In this document: positions 12,341-23,566 of the stretch, piece after piece
Position numbering within the stretch: the stretch's first letter is position 1
Layout: each line of letters begins with the position of its first letter
The notes under the pieces: model-generated
Database searches by the model: none
Seen by the model: only the letters and a program-made list of their open reading frames with translations
What the model was told of the DNA's origin: nothing
Position numbers and translations under genes: made by a program
Assembly (NCBI RefSeq): GCF_026745355.1
Contig: NC_079202.1
Location: 50,802,169-50,866,168 of the forward strand
Direction: 5' to 3'
Source: Beta vulgaris subsp. vulgaris
Taxonomy: Eukaryota; Streptophyta; Magnoliopsida; Caryophyllales; Amaranthaceae
DNA length: 64,000 bases

Positions 12341-13440
12341 TCATATTCATTCACAATCAAAATTGATGTTGAGCAATGAAGCCACAAGTTATATATAGTT
12401 TCATATTCGAATGTTTCATTTAGTCTAACCAATTTTGTTATGATTATGAACTTTTCAAACCCAATCTAATAGATACCTGTTGCAATCGTGTTTCATAATT
12501 GGGTACTAAGTAAATCCAACTTCATAATCAGATTCCATTTTCAAAATTTAATTAATTTTATAGAAATAAATTATATATGTTCATATATGAAGCGTGATAA
12601 AAAAATTGACCAAATCTTTGAGAGAATGATAGCTAACTTCTCTTTATAACAATATTAAGAAAACATTTATAAAAGTAATAAATCATAATGCCAAGACTAA
12701 CCAAATCATTAGCATATATAAAAACCCAAATTTTATAATCGTGTGCCATTTTTATTTATCGTCTTATTGCTCTGTATTATGAATATGGTCTACTGTGTTG
12801 AGATTTAGAAACAAGTGCTAACTAGTTTGTGCAATAATCAAGAATAACCAAGAAGAAACATGAAATTGAAACAACAATCAAGTAATGCAAAGAGGAAAGA
12901 AAACAAGAAATAACACACCAAAATTAACGCGGGAAACCCGAGCTCCGGGAGAAAAACGAACCCACAAACTTGCACTATGGAATCAATGGAGAATCAATGG
13001 TGAACATACAATTTCTCACAAACTCACTCTCTCTCCTAAAATCCTAGAAAAGATGAGGCTCCAAGTTTGAACTTTGAAATATGTGTGTTACTCTCTCTAA
13101 AAGTAGAAAAAAAGATTATTATACTCCAAGGAACAAAGGAATCCAACGGCCACGATTGAAACTTAAATCGTAAAAAACACGTACAGACTGGGCTGCCCGG
13201 ACGGACCCGAAGATTCGTACGCACAGGCCCAACCGACTACCCTAACCCAAGACCCGACCGGTGCAGGGTGTGAGGATGCATTCTGCCTTCGACGCAAAAC
13301 CTAGTAGGAGTATTGCAGCGCCCACTTGGGCTCATCACTGCCCGCCCGGGCTGCTGGGCCTGCAACTCTTCTTGAGCGCTCCTTCTCCTCGCAGCTTGCT
13401 CATCCATCTCCACCAAACCCAACATATAGTGTTATTTAAG
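12341..13440. repeat. Unassigned repeat-like tract with a GC-rich block
   Basis: From about 12840 to 13060 the sequence (AACACACC, ACGCGGGAAACCCGAG) resembles parts of plant LTR elements. From 13180 to 13420 there is a GC-rich block unlike its AT-rich surroundings. No LTR pair, primer site or protein similarity was found, and the short frames on both strands look like by-products of base composition. Confidence 0.3.
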
Positions 13441-14672
13441 TAAAATTTTAGAACTTACAATCAATTAATATGAAAAAGTGACATGCAGATGATAGACACA
13501 TTATTAAACTCTTTTATATACTTTGATACTTCTTAATGTTTTTATTTGTTCCACTTTGGCTTGTTACATTATCTACATACTTTCTCACTAATCATACTCT
13601 TTTACTAATATATAAAAATAAATGTTAATAAGATTTATCTTGATTTTTAAAATTTAAAAATATATTCTAAAACCTCATTATATATTGCTTAAAAAGATGT
13701 GATGGTAGGTACACCAATCAAGTTCATCAATCTTTTGAAAAACTCGTATGTTAAGATACTTCACTATTAAACGAGCTTGGCTATGAGCAATATTGGGATT
13801 GGTGACAACTTGAGAACTCTCTCAAGATGCGTGTAGTGAAGATAAAATGCATTGATAGGATTTATGTTCGTTTACGAGGTTGATTATCAGTCATTGATGA
13901 ACACTTAGTTTAGTTACAACTCACAATAATACTTAGGAGATTGTATTTTTATATCTATCTTTGTAGTACTTACCAATAGAAAGTCAGATATATCAAGGAT
14001 CACATTCTCATCCATCCGAAGTAAAGAGGGAGTGAGGGAATTATATCTACCAATTAATGTGAAGTGCGTTTTAGTTATAACATCATGTTACACCACAACT
14101 TAATGTGTAATAAAACCTCACACGTATATAATAACATAGACTTCAATAAGAATGACACGACTATGCAAATAGTGACATGAATCTTGTCATTTATTTCACG
14201 TCATTTGATGGTTTTTTAGGTTGTTATTACATAGTGTAACAGGTACATTTAAGAATCTGTGAAAAATGTAAGTATAAAATGTAACTTACTACGTACAAAA
14301 CAAAGACACTACTATTTTTATCAAGGTATCGGGTGCCTTCCTCTCTGTCTCTCGTTTGTGTTAGACTCATAGGCCATGTCTTAAGGACCATACATACAGG
14401 GTGTAGAAACTAATAGACAAGTGATTATTTTGTAATGATCTACAATGGCAAAGTTTTTTGGCGCATGGAACTACAAATGGCATTGGCAAATGCATGTTGG
14501 TCACTTTTGCCATTTGACATTCTTTGTCACGTTTATTGTAGTAGCTACGTGTTCTTGTTTAAGATACAACTATCTATTTCTTTTCTATGTGTGGTTCACA
14601 TCCAAACTAAAGTATTTCAACTTCAAAATTATATTGTGTCTATAGAGTATCGCAAATTAGATCCTACACCGA
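13441..14672. other. Intergenic, nothing recognised
   Basis: AT-rich DNA. The open frames at 14435-14731 show no family features and run into the foldback element that follows. Confidence 0.5.
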
Positions 14673-15410
14673 GGTGTAGGATGAGCATCCTACACCTTGC
14701 CCATGTGGCTGACTTTTGGCAGTATTTTTGAAAGTGGGCCATCACTTTCTCTCTCATCATGTGAAACAATTTTTTTAATGTACAAATGCATATGGTTTGG
14801 TGTACAATAATCTACGAGTGTACATTTGGGGATTTTCAGTGATCAAAGCAATGACCATCAATGTACATTGTGCTTTTATTGAATTTCGATATGAGATTGT
14901 AATTGTACATATTGAATTTCATTAGTGAACAAACATCAAATACACCAGTGTACAAAGAATGGAAATTACTTACTTGACATATTTCGGTATGGGACTGTAA
15001 TTGTACATATTGAATTTCATTAGTGAACAAACATCAACACACCCAGTGTACGAATATTGCAAATTACTCACTTGACATCAACTTCAGAAATTGGGTTACT
15101 TTCAGCTAGGGGGTTGTCATTGTACATTTTGATTTTGTTAATGAACAACCACGAAGCCAAGAATGTACAAGGAGGTAGAGTGTGGAAAAGAGAGAAGTAG
15201 TGAACAGTATATGGGGGACATCAAATCAGTTATTAAATGGTGAACAGTAACTGTCAAATCAGTTACTTTTTGTATTTTTGACATGTACACTGGATGTAAT
15301 GGGAATGTACATTAGCTGTCAAATCAATTACTTTTTTGCATGTTGAATGGTGTGTTTCATTCTTATTGCCTTGTGTTTTGGAGCTGGTGTAGGATGCTCA
15401 TCCTACACCT
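14673..15410. mobile_element. Foldback/MITE-like element with palindromic ends, ~740 bp
   Basis: Both ends carry a near-palindrome, GGTGTAGGATG-(AG/CT)-CATCCTACACC. It is present at 14674-14697 and again at 15386-15409, so each end can fold by itself and also pair with the other. Inside is a tandem duplication of about 98 bp (copies starting near 14890 and 14988, sharing GTAATTGTACATATTG and ATTTCATTAGTGAACAAACA). Many TGTACA-type motifs are present. No open frame and no clean target duplication, so the superfamily is not assigned. Confidence 0.6.
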
Positions 15411-16096
15411 TGGTCCATGATCTACTAATTGATAGAGTATGGAGTTTAATAAATTTTGAATAGGACCAACTTAGGAGAGAGGATATAAATTCATCATATT
15501 CGATTTAGATCCCCAAGTGTAATTCTCTAGGAGTAAATCTTTAATTGAAATAAATAAAAAACAATACATAACGAGGTTTTAAAAAAAAAAAAAAAACTCT
15601 AGCAAGTCATAAGAACTAAGAAATATAAAAGGTGTCCTTATTAAAATGCATTGCTAGGATATCTAGATATCATTGACAAGATTATTTTGCAATTAATTAC
15701 ATTATATTTGTCCATCTATTCTTAAATAACACCATAATTATGCTGGCGAGTTAATTAATAACGTTGGAATGTTGATTGATGACGTGTAATATAGTTAGTT
15801 CGATTTACAATAAATTATTGTGAGCCCGATCCACCTAAAACTTGATATTAGATATATGCAAGTTTACGATATATTCTTTTCATCCCGAATTTGACTTATA
15901 TAAACTTACTCAGTCTGTAATAAGATGAGAAGAGCATAACCTTAGTTTAGTCTAACAGATGGACAAAATTAGAATATGTTCGAAAATAATTCTATATGTA
16001 TATTTTTCCAATTATGCACTACGTACATTTGTTGCAAATGAAACTTGGTTCACAAGTGAAAAGCACCACTAAGATGCACATATGAAATATTCAAGA

Positions 16097-16140
16097 AGAC
16101 GTGGTCACTCTATATACCTATCAAAACTTCAAAAATCCTA
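16097..16140 (+). promoter_or_regulatory. Candidate PsbS promoter core
   Basis: A TATA-like box (CTATATACC, 16110-16117) lies about 190 bases before the PsbS start codon. Eleven bases upstream is an ACGTGG core (16099-16104), the kind of G-box-like site common in light-responsive plant promoters. Position and motifs fit; transcription start is inferred near 16140. The rest of 15411-16096 shows nothing else recognisable. Confidence 0.4.
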
Positions 16141-16305
16141 TCCACATCTCTTGGTACTTGATCACATTTCCTCCACTTAATGAAAACCTTGGACATACAT
16201 TAAATATTGAATTGAAGAAGAAACTTTAGAATATCATATTTCACTATAGTTAGTATTTCATTAATAAATCAAAAGGAAGAAGAGCTAAGAAATTGAAGAG
16301 AAATT

Positions 16306-19300
16306 ATGGCTCAAGCAATGCTACTTATGCCTAGTGTTTCTACTACTAACACTATTGATTTGAAGAGAAATGCATTGCTTAGAATCCAAATTCAAAAGAT
16401 TAAGCCAAAATCTTCATCATCTCATCTCTTCTTTTCTCCTCTTTCTTCTTCATCTTCATCTTCTTCTACATTTAAGACTCTTGCTCTTTTTAAGCCCAAA
16501 ACCAAAGCTCCTGTCAAGAAGGTTAGTACTACTACTACTAGTCTACTACTGCATATGCAAAACTATATTTTGTAAACTATTTTTCTTTCAGTGACTAGTT
16601 TAATGTATTTAATAATTAGGTCTACTCTTATATTAAAATTAGACCGTCTTTTTTAATAATTTTTGATAATTATTTATATATTCTCTTTTATATAGGTGGA
16701 AAAACCAAAGCTAAAAGTTGAAGATGGATTATTTGGAACCTCAGGAGGAATTGGGTTCACCAAGGAAAATGAACTCTTTGTGGGTCGTGTTGCTATGATT
16801 GGATTTGCTGTAAGTTAACTAACTACTCAAAGCTACATTTTAGCTATTTTTTTCATAATTTTTTTTTATCCATATATGAACCACGAAGGCTAATAAAGAA
16901 GGGGAGGGGGGATTCGAACCTGTGAATGTATCATTCACAACACCTCAATCTTAACCACTATGTTAAGATATATTTGGTAATATTTTGTTAATAACCAATT
17001 ACATATGTAATTGCGACTTTGTGAGGGGTAAAAGAGAGGCTAACATTAGGAAATCCTCCTTTCGAATAGAATTATCAATTATGTATGAATGTGACCGATC
17101 AATAAATTGTATATGTATTTGCTAGCCATCACATGAAAATTGAAATGCATAACATGACTATTTGAATTTTGAGGTTTTATCAAGTGCATTTTGGAAATTT
17201 TGCAATTAATCAAGTTAGGATAAGTTTTGTGGTGTATAATTAATGTTGCGCTTGCATATGTCCACTTAACTTGGAGCATCTCACAAAAATGGGTCATTTT
17301 TGTACATGACATGATGTTTTGTGATATCCAAAAAAATCTTTTGGCTGTGAAATATGAACATGGAATTTTAAGATTGGAATAATTCATGGACAGCTTCTCA
17401 AAACAATTGGAAATATAGTTATCTAGTGTTCGTATGAGTAGATCTTTAATGAGTGATGAGTATAGTAGCTTGTAACTTCTTGTAAGGTTTCTATGAACGG
17501 CATACAATGTATGGACTAAGATTGACCAATATAAAAAATCACGATGATATTTAATAATACTTCTACCACGTACTTTACGGTCTCTATCTATTTTTTTCTT
17601 TTATTGTGTCATTTCTTACTAAAATGTCAAACTTATAAATTTGAACATAAACTAAAATATATTTATAATAGTCAGGTTAAATCAAGTTAAATTTTTCTTA
17701 ATGTATAATTTTAAAATATCAATTTTCATACATTTACTAATATGTATTGATAATGAAATTATTATACTAGATACTGAGAAAATAGATGTGTTATATTTTA
17801 AAAAGAGTGGAGGGATTTTATTTCACTTTTATCTTGCCTTTCCTTTCTGATATATTGACATCATAATTTCGAATGTCAAAACTTATTTATTGGTCATTTG
17901 GTCCTAAGTGACCAATTGACCATTTTATCAGTGAAATTTTGCTTTTTCTTACCAATTTTTTTATTCTTTCCTCTTTTCCTTCTCTTCCACCCACCAGGTT
18001 TTCATGACACATTGAAAGATGACATTTTTTTTTTTTGTCATTTTGAATTGAGACCAACATGCATATGTAAAAAAATTGGTACAAAATGAAATGATATCAC
18101 TAAATTTTTGGAATATTCATGAATAAATCAAACATTAGATTAATAAGAGAAGACACTCAAAATATGAATTTTATGATGTCAATTTTTTTCTCAAACACGA
18201 TTTCATAGGGTTTACGTGAGGAGCTAACATCCTAACATCGATTTCCAATGTTGATAACACCTTTAGAAACCAGCAAATATCACATCGACTGCTAAACCAC
18301 TTCAATGATCACCAATAATAATAATATGCTTAACAAAAAATCATCCTCCAAAATCAATGTCAAGTTCCTTGCTTTTCAAATTTCCCTAAGTATAGCAAAT
18401 TACAAATATATTGTCAAACAAAATTCATTTCCCTATCATATTTCTTACTTGTAAAATGTTCAAATAAGGACATTGCAAAAGAGCCAAGCAAAGAAGAAGC
18501 ATCCAAGCTTTTGAAGCACTTGGTACCACCTATCATGGCTTTACTAGTAGCCTTAATTCCTATCTCCTACACCTACACCTACACTCCTGTCTCGCTCGCC
18601 ATCGATGCACCTCGAGGGGCAGCCTTGTTTCGAAAATCTTGCATCGGGTGTCACGACGCAGGTGGCAACTTAATACAGCCAGGAGCAACATTGTTCTCCA
18701 AGGATCTCCAAAAGAATGGTGTTGATAGTGAGGAAGAACTATATAGTATTACATACAATGGGAAAGGGAGAATGCCTGGATTTGGTGTAAAATGCATGCC
18801 TAGAGGCCAATGCACCTTTGGCCCTCGTTTACAAGATGAAGAAATTAGCCTTTTAGCTCAGTTTGTCAAGATGCAGGCTGATCAAGGCTGGCCCAGTATT
18901 GATATATATGGTGACTAATGTGATGTATATTTTATGATACTTCATCCGTTTCTAAATAAGTGCAACATTTGCATAGTTTTTACTATTCACAGTTTAAACT
19001 TTAATTAGCTTTGGTGATTTACATTTTGGGAAAAACATAGCCATGTGGGATCTTGTTAGATTCGTCTGAATGTGAATTTTTTTAATATCAACTTTTTATA
19101 ATTTTTACTTATTGATAATTGAAGATATTAATGGTTAAAATAATGCATTGACAAACGTGAAAACAAGAAGTGTTGCACTTATTTAGAAACGGAGGAAATA
19201 TTTGTTTTACATCTTCTTGTTCATTTCTGATTCCAACAACTAACTTTATTTTCGAAATTTGATTTAGTCAAGTTGTAAGCAAAACAAGATGTAATTTAGT

Positions 19301-21721
19301 AAATGTTAGTAGCATACAAGTCAAGATCATGATAGGATTGACATGTCAAGTATGCCATTTTCTTTTGCTACGGTCCTGCCCATGAACAACTCTAATTTCT
19401 CTAATTTGCGCGAATAAATGTTTGATATGCAATGCCAAATGACCATTTGGGGTGTAATTTTGTACAACTAAATTTGCAGGCATCATTGCTAGGAGAAGGT
19501 TTGACAGGAAAGGGAATATTGGCACAATTAAATTTGGAAACTGGTATCCCTATTTATGAAGCTGAGCCACTCTTACTATTCTTCATCTTGTTTACTTTGC
19601 TTGGGGCAATTGGAGCTCTAGGAGACAGGGGAAGGTTTGTGGATGACCCTCCCACTGGACTTGAGAAAGCAGTCATCCCTCCTGGAAAGAATGTTCGATC
19701 AGCTTTGGGGTTAAGGGAAGGAGGTAAAATCTAAACACATATACTTCCTCTGTTTTCTTTTAGATGTTACACTTTTCAAATCACAGACTCCTAGGTAATT
19801 TTTAGAGAGGAGAGAGATAGACAGAATGAAAAACAAAAGGATCCCATGTGAACATGTGATATGAGAGAGATAGAGAGAAGCTATTACCCAAAATAAAAGT
19901 GTAACATCTAATTTAAAACTTCATAAAATAGAAAGTGTAACATCTAAAAAAAACGAAGGAAGTATATCATTTTCTAACTAATTTAGAAATATAATTTATA
20001 CAAATAATATCATGCTTTAATTTCTTTCATTCACTAAAGAAAAATTCTCTTATAAGAAACATGATATAATATAATACTTCATCCGTTTCGTTTTAAATGC
20101 AATAAAGGGGTATTACCTGTGAGATATAAAATATTCATTTGTTGCATTTAAATTTGTGTAAATCATCTAGACTCCCTTCTCTAATGCAAGTATATACGGG
20201 TGATTTTTAGTAAATACGGGTTTAATAATTGTTCACTATTCTTAGGGATAATTTTCTATGTCTCGATATAAATTAGTGTAAATCATCTAGACTTCCTTCT
20301 CTAATAATGCAAGTATATACGGGCGATTTTTAGTAAATATGTGTTCAATAATTTTCACTATTCTTAGTGATAATTTTCTATGTCTCAATATAAATTAGTG
20401 TAAATCATCTAAATTTCCTTCTCTAATGCAAGTATATACGGGGGATTTTTAGTAAATACAATTTTAATAATTGTTCACTATTCTTAGGGATAATTTTCTA
20501 TGTCTCGATATAAATTAGTGTAAATCATCTAGACTTCCTTCCCTAATGCAAGTATATACGAGCGATTTTTAGTAAATACAGGTTTAATAATTTTCACTAT
20601 TATTAGGGATAATTTTCTATGTCTCAGTATATATTAATGTAAATCATCTAGACTCTCTTCTCTAATGCAAATATATGCCGGTGATTTATAGTAAATACGG
20701 TTTAATAATTGTTTACTATTATTAGGATCTCGGTATAAATTAGTGTAAATCATCTCGACTCCCTTCTCTAATACAAGTATATAGATTCTGCTTTTCTTTT
20801 TCAATCCGACTTGCGTGGACCCGGTTCACACTAAAAATAGTGTGGATCAGGTTCAGGCACGTGACCCATTATATCACTTTAACATACACTATATCATTTT
20901 AACATACCCTATATCATTATAACATACACTATATCACTTTAACACACCCTATATCACTTTTAACATACACTATATCATTTTAACACACACTATATCACTT
21001 TAACACACACTATATCACTTTAACATACACTATATCATTGTAACACACACTATATCACTTTAACACACACTATATCACTTTAACATACACTATATCATTG
21101 TAACACACACTATATCACTTTAACACACACTATATCACTTTAACATACACTATATCATTGTAACATACACTATATCACTTTAACATACACTATATCACTG
21201 TAACATACACTATATCATTTTAATATACACTATATCATTTTAACATACACTATATCACTGTAACATACACTATATCATTTTAATATACACAATATCATTT
21301 TAACATACACTATATCATTTTAACATACACTATATCATATCAATATACACTATCATAAACTCACGTGATATGGATCGGGTGCACACTAATTAGTGTGCAC
21401 CGGGTTCATATTAATTTTTTTTATTTCTTTTTTGGTCCTACTAATTATCAATATCTTTTTTTTGTTTTGTGTTGGGAAGGTCCTCTATTTGGATTTACAA
21501 AATCAAATGAACTATTCGTGGGAAGATTAGCACAACTAGGATTTGCATTCTCCTTAATAGGAGAAATCATAACAGGAAAAGGAGCACTTGCACAACTCAA
21601 CATTGAGACTGGGGTTCCAGTAAACGAGATTGAGCCTTTGGTGTTATTGAACGTTTTGTTCTTCTTCATTGCTGCTATTAACCCTGGAACTGGTAAATTT
21701 ATCACCGATGAGGAGGAATAG
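16306..21721 (+). CDS. PSBS: Photosystem II 22 kDa protein PsbS, 271 aa, four exons
   Basis: Thylakoid membrane protein that senses low lumen pH and switches on energy-dependent quenching of excess light. Exons by GT-AG sites and phase: 16306-16521, 16696-16809, 19480-19723, 21480-21721; 816 bases give 271 aa plus stop. Residues 1 to about 70 are a Ser/Lys-rich chloroplast transit peptide. The mature protein has the duplicated PsbS core. Half one: LFGTSGGIGFTKENELFVGR, then GEGLTGKGILAQLNLETGIP and a hydrophobic helix. Half two: LFGFTKSNELFVGRLAQLGF, then GEIITGKGALAQLNIETGVP and a helix. The paired ETGIPIYEAEP and ETGVPVNEIEP segments hold conserved lumen-side glutamates known to sense protons. 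The sequence ends FITDEEE. It resembles spinach PsbS throughout. Intron 2 (2670 bp) holds a cytochrome c6A-like frame; intron 3 (1756 bp) holds tandem arrays and MITEs. Confidence 0.97.
16857..16970 (-). mobile_element. tRNA-derived SINE relic in PsbS intron 2
   Basis: On the minus strand, TAGTGGTTAAG resembles a tRNA A box and GGTTCGAATCC is a perfect B box; together they are the internal RNA polymerase III promoter of tRNA-derived SINEs. The unit ends in an A-rich tail (plus-strand T-run near 16860). It does not fold into a complete tRNA, so it is not called as a tRNA gene. Confidence 0.6.
16971..18325 (+). other. Rest of PsbS intron 2 upstream of the c6A-like frame
   Basis: AT-rich intron sequence. 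The minus-strand open frame at 17079-17507 has no recognisable motif. No splice-bounded coding exon that could supply a transit peptide for the cytochrome c6A-like frame was found by eye. Confidence 0.4.
18334..18918 (+). CDS. Cytochrome c6A-like frame nested in PsbS intron 2 (start unresolved)
   Basis: Cytochrome c6A is a low-potential lumenal c-type cytochrome of plants and green algae whose role is unsettled. The recognisable part (from about 18463) has a hydrophobic thylakoid-transfer segment, with LLKHLVPPIMALLVALIPI followed by SLA, then the mature domain. That domain shows the haem motif CIGCH, the axial-methionine segment GRMPGFG, and the c6A hallmark loop KCMPRGQC, whose two cysteines form a disulfide in the family. 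It ends ADQGWPSIDIYGD. Everything from transfer segment to stop lies in one frame without introns, on the PsbS strand, wholly inside PsbS intron 2. The frame is open from 18334 but has no upstream ATG; the first in-frame ATG (18535) would leave no stromal transit peptide. A second frame starting ATG at 18326 encodes a Ser/Lys-rich transit-like peptide and stops near 18452, suggesting a one-base shift. Retained gene or young retrocopy are both possible. Confidence 0.75.
   Translation, partial: QKIILQNQCQVPCFSNFPKYSKLQIYCQTKFISLSYFLLVKCSNKDIAKEPSKEEASKLLKHLVPPIMALLVALIPISYTYTYTPVSLAIDAPRGAALFRKSCIGCHDAGGNLIQPGATLFSKDLQKNGVDSEEELYSITYNGKGRMPGFGVKCMPRGQCTFGPRLQDEEISLLAQFVKMQADQGWPSIDIYGD
18940..19198. 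mobile_element. Stowaway-like MITE
   Basis: Inverted ends CATCCGTTTCTAAATAAGTG and its complement CACTTATTTAGAAACGGAGG lie about 220 bases apart, flanked by TA, the Tc1/mariner target. It starts 22 bases after the stop of the cytochrome c6A-like frame, within PsbS intron 2. No coding content. Confidence 0.8.
19744..19962. mobile_element. Stowaway-like MITE in PsbS intron 3
   Basis: Ends CTTCCTCTGTTTTCTTTTAG and the complementary CTAAAAAAAACGAAGGAAG, with TA on both sides. Sequence just inside (ATGTTACACTTTT / AAAGTGTAACAT) also pairs. It begins 20 bases after the exon 3 donor. Confidence 0.8.
20078..20155. mobile_element. Short, internally deleted Stowaway-like copy
   Basis: CTTCATCCGTTTCGTTTTAA and an inward TGCAATAA find partial complements in TTGTTGCATTTAAAT about 60 bases on. 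The right terminus is worn, so this is a tentative call. Confidence 0.4.
20145..20790. repeat. 120-bp tandem array, about six copies, in PsbS intron 3
   Basis: GTGTAAATCATCTAGAC recurs at about 20156, 20276, 20398, 20518, 20637 and 20743, a spacing of about 120 bases (the last about 105). Each unit continues with CTTCTCTAATGCAAGTATAT and GATTTTTAGTAAATACG. Copies differ by a few substitutions and small gaps. No open frame. It is unrelated to the 20-bp array that follows. Confidence 0.9.
20818..21408. mobile_element. Inverted-repeat element carrying a 20-bp minisatellite
   Basis: The ends are about 48-bp imperfect inverted repeats: left GACCCGGTTCACACTAA...GGCACGTGA, right TCACGTGAT...TTAGTGTGCACCGGGTTC. 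Each arm contains a smaller palindrome around ACACTAA/TTAGTGTG. All the space between the arms is a tandem array (about 20865-21355). No target duplication is obvious. It looks like a MITE whose interior is, or became, a minisatellite. Confidence 0.65.
20865..21355. repeat. 20-bp minisatellite with 60-bp higher-order period
   Basis: About 24 copies of TAACATACACTATATCACTT and close variants run head to tail. Between about 21000 and 21180 the variants repeat every three units (TAACATACAC, TAACACACAC, TAACACACAC with ATCATTG/ATCACTT endings), giving a 60-bp higher-order unit and showing recent local amplification. Located in PsbS intron 3, just upstream of exon 4. Confidence 0.95.
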
Positions 21722-22334
21722 GCTTGTTTAGCTTAGATTTTTTTTAAGAAAATCAACTCTTGTATAATTTTGGGTGATCTATCTATTTTAAGTCATGTAA
21801 AATTGCAATACTTTTAAGTAGGTTATTTATTTATCAGTGATATTATATGAATGGTTGATCTCCCGAAACAAAAACTACTTTGAGGTAGATTTACATATGT
21901 TTTTTATACTTTTTTTTTTTTTACTAACAATTATAAAGAACTGTCGACTTGGTAGTGGCTGGTTAACTAATTTTTTTTAATTACTATCATAGTCGATTAA
22001 ATATTAATTTAATTTTTTTATAGGAAGTACAATTCAAATTTAATGTAAAGAAAAGCAACATTATGATTTTAACTCGTACCAAATATAGCACTTCAATACG
22101 AATTCATAAGGATAACGACCATAACGTACACAATATATAGATTTTCCCTCCTTGCTTTAAGTTGATGTGTCCTCCAAAAACCAACAAAATCGTAATTTTT
22201 GGTTTTTTTTTCACAAGCATCTCAAAAAATGAGTGAATGGATAGGGAAAAAAAGGGAATGGTGATGAGTATAGTAGCAAACTATAGAAAAAAAAGTAGAG
22301 TGAATAGCAATTACAAATTTTGTCATATATCCGA
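21722..22334. other. PsbS 3' flank
   Basis: Probable PsbS 3' UTR followed by AT-rich intergenic DNA. No poly(A) signal stands out and no other feature was recognised. Confidence 0.4.
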
Positions 22335-22862
22335 CTATATCGTGGTATATGAGCATGGTACGCCTAAAACTATTTTTTTGCTAATTGCTTATTTCATATC
22401 ATCCAAATGAGCAAAATGTATTAAAAAATAGAGTTCAAAATGAGAAACTGCGCAGAAATTACTTTTGGGTGTACCATGTATGTAGTACAGTCTAGGGGTG
22501 TTCATTTCGGATATCCGATTCGACTCGAAAATTTTGGAGCGGGAAAATGCGATCCGAAAATTTTCGGATTGGAACGGATATCTGAACTTTCAGATCAGGT
22601 CGGTCAGATATCCGAAAATTAGAAAAATTAAAATTTTCAAAGGAAAAGTTTATAAATTAAGTTTTGGATCATATATTTTGGATATCTGGGCTATTTGAGA
22701 TTGGATATCCGAAAATGAAAATTTACGATCCGTATCCAATCCAAAATTTTCAGATGTTCAATCCGAAATATTCGAAAACTAAAAAATCGGATTGGATATC
22801 CGAAAAACTGGATCGGATATTTATGGACACCCCTAGAGTACACCTAGATGTATGATGAATGA
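22335..22862. repeat. Dispersed GGTGTACCATGCA-type repeat, copy 1 (interrupted)
   Basis: Shares GGTGTACCATGTA and AGATGTATGATGAATG, plus CAAATGAGCAAAATG, with copies at 49725-49880 and 61402-61560. This copy is split by the hAT-like element at 22492-22836, which restores a continuous match to the other copies when set aside. A family of small elements of unknown superfamily. Confidence 0.55.
22492..22836. mobile_element. hAT-like MITE, 345 bp
   Basis: Terminal CTAGGGGTGT...ACACCCCTAG inverted repeats are flanked by AGTACAGT and AGTACACC, an 8-bp duplication with two changes. The interior is built from degenerate GGATATCCG/GATCGGATAT motifs that pair between the two halves. No coding content. 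Confidence 0.7.
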
Positions 22863-23566
22863 ACTTCATAGCCATTGCTAACATTTTTTTTTACATGAAT
22901 CTGGCTGGCCAACTCTATCTCAGGTTAGATACTAGTCAATTGAAAGACATTCCCCCACCCCATTTTTTTTACCACATAGTGCTTTCACTCAATTTCGACC
23001 CCTAAAAGATAAAAATCATTTAACAAATACTACCTACCAACCTATAAATTTTCGTAGCTAACTAAAATCTAACCCTACCTATGCGTTGAGTGTGTTTAAG
23101 TTTCCATCCTTGTTTTGTGATGAGATTAGATCTCTTGTAGCTTAGTATTGGTGGGGCAAAAAGATTGGGGAAAGAAAGGTCCATTGGTTGTCATGAAAGA
23201 AATTGTGTAGGCCAAAGAATGAGGGAGGGTTGGGGTTTCGTGATTTCAAGATGTTCAATTGGGCTCTCTTTGCTAAACATACATGGAGGTTGATGATGAA
23301 CACGGGTAACTTGCTTCATTCCATTCTTAAAGTTCGATATATATTTTCCTAACTCGAACATGATAGAGGCGAATTTGGGTAACAATCCTAGCTATACTTA
23401 ACGAGGTATTTGGGAGGCAATGTGGGTGGTTAGGCATGGCTTATGTTGGAGGATTGGTGATGGAGAGTTAGTTCGAGTTTGGGAGGATGCATGAATTCCG
23501 GATACTCAAACGCACAAAGCTATTTCTCCTAGGGGTTCATTTGCGGAGGATTTAGAGGTAGCAACC

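Noticed and set aside
13237..13443. GC-rich overlapping frames on both strands
   Set aside because: Open only because of base composition; no domain or start context.
16857..16970. Possible tRNA gene (minus strand)
   Set aside because: A and B boxes are present but the cloverleaf is incomplete and an A-rich tail follows; a SINE fits better.
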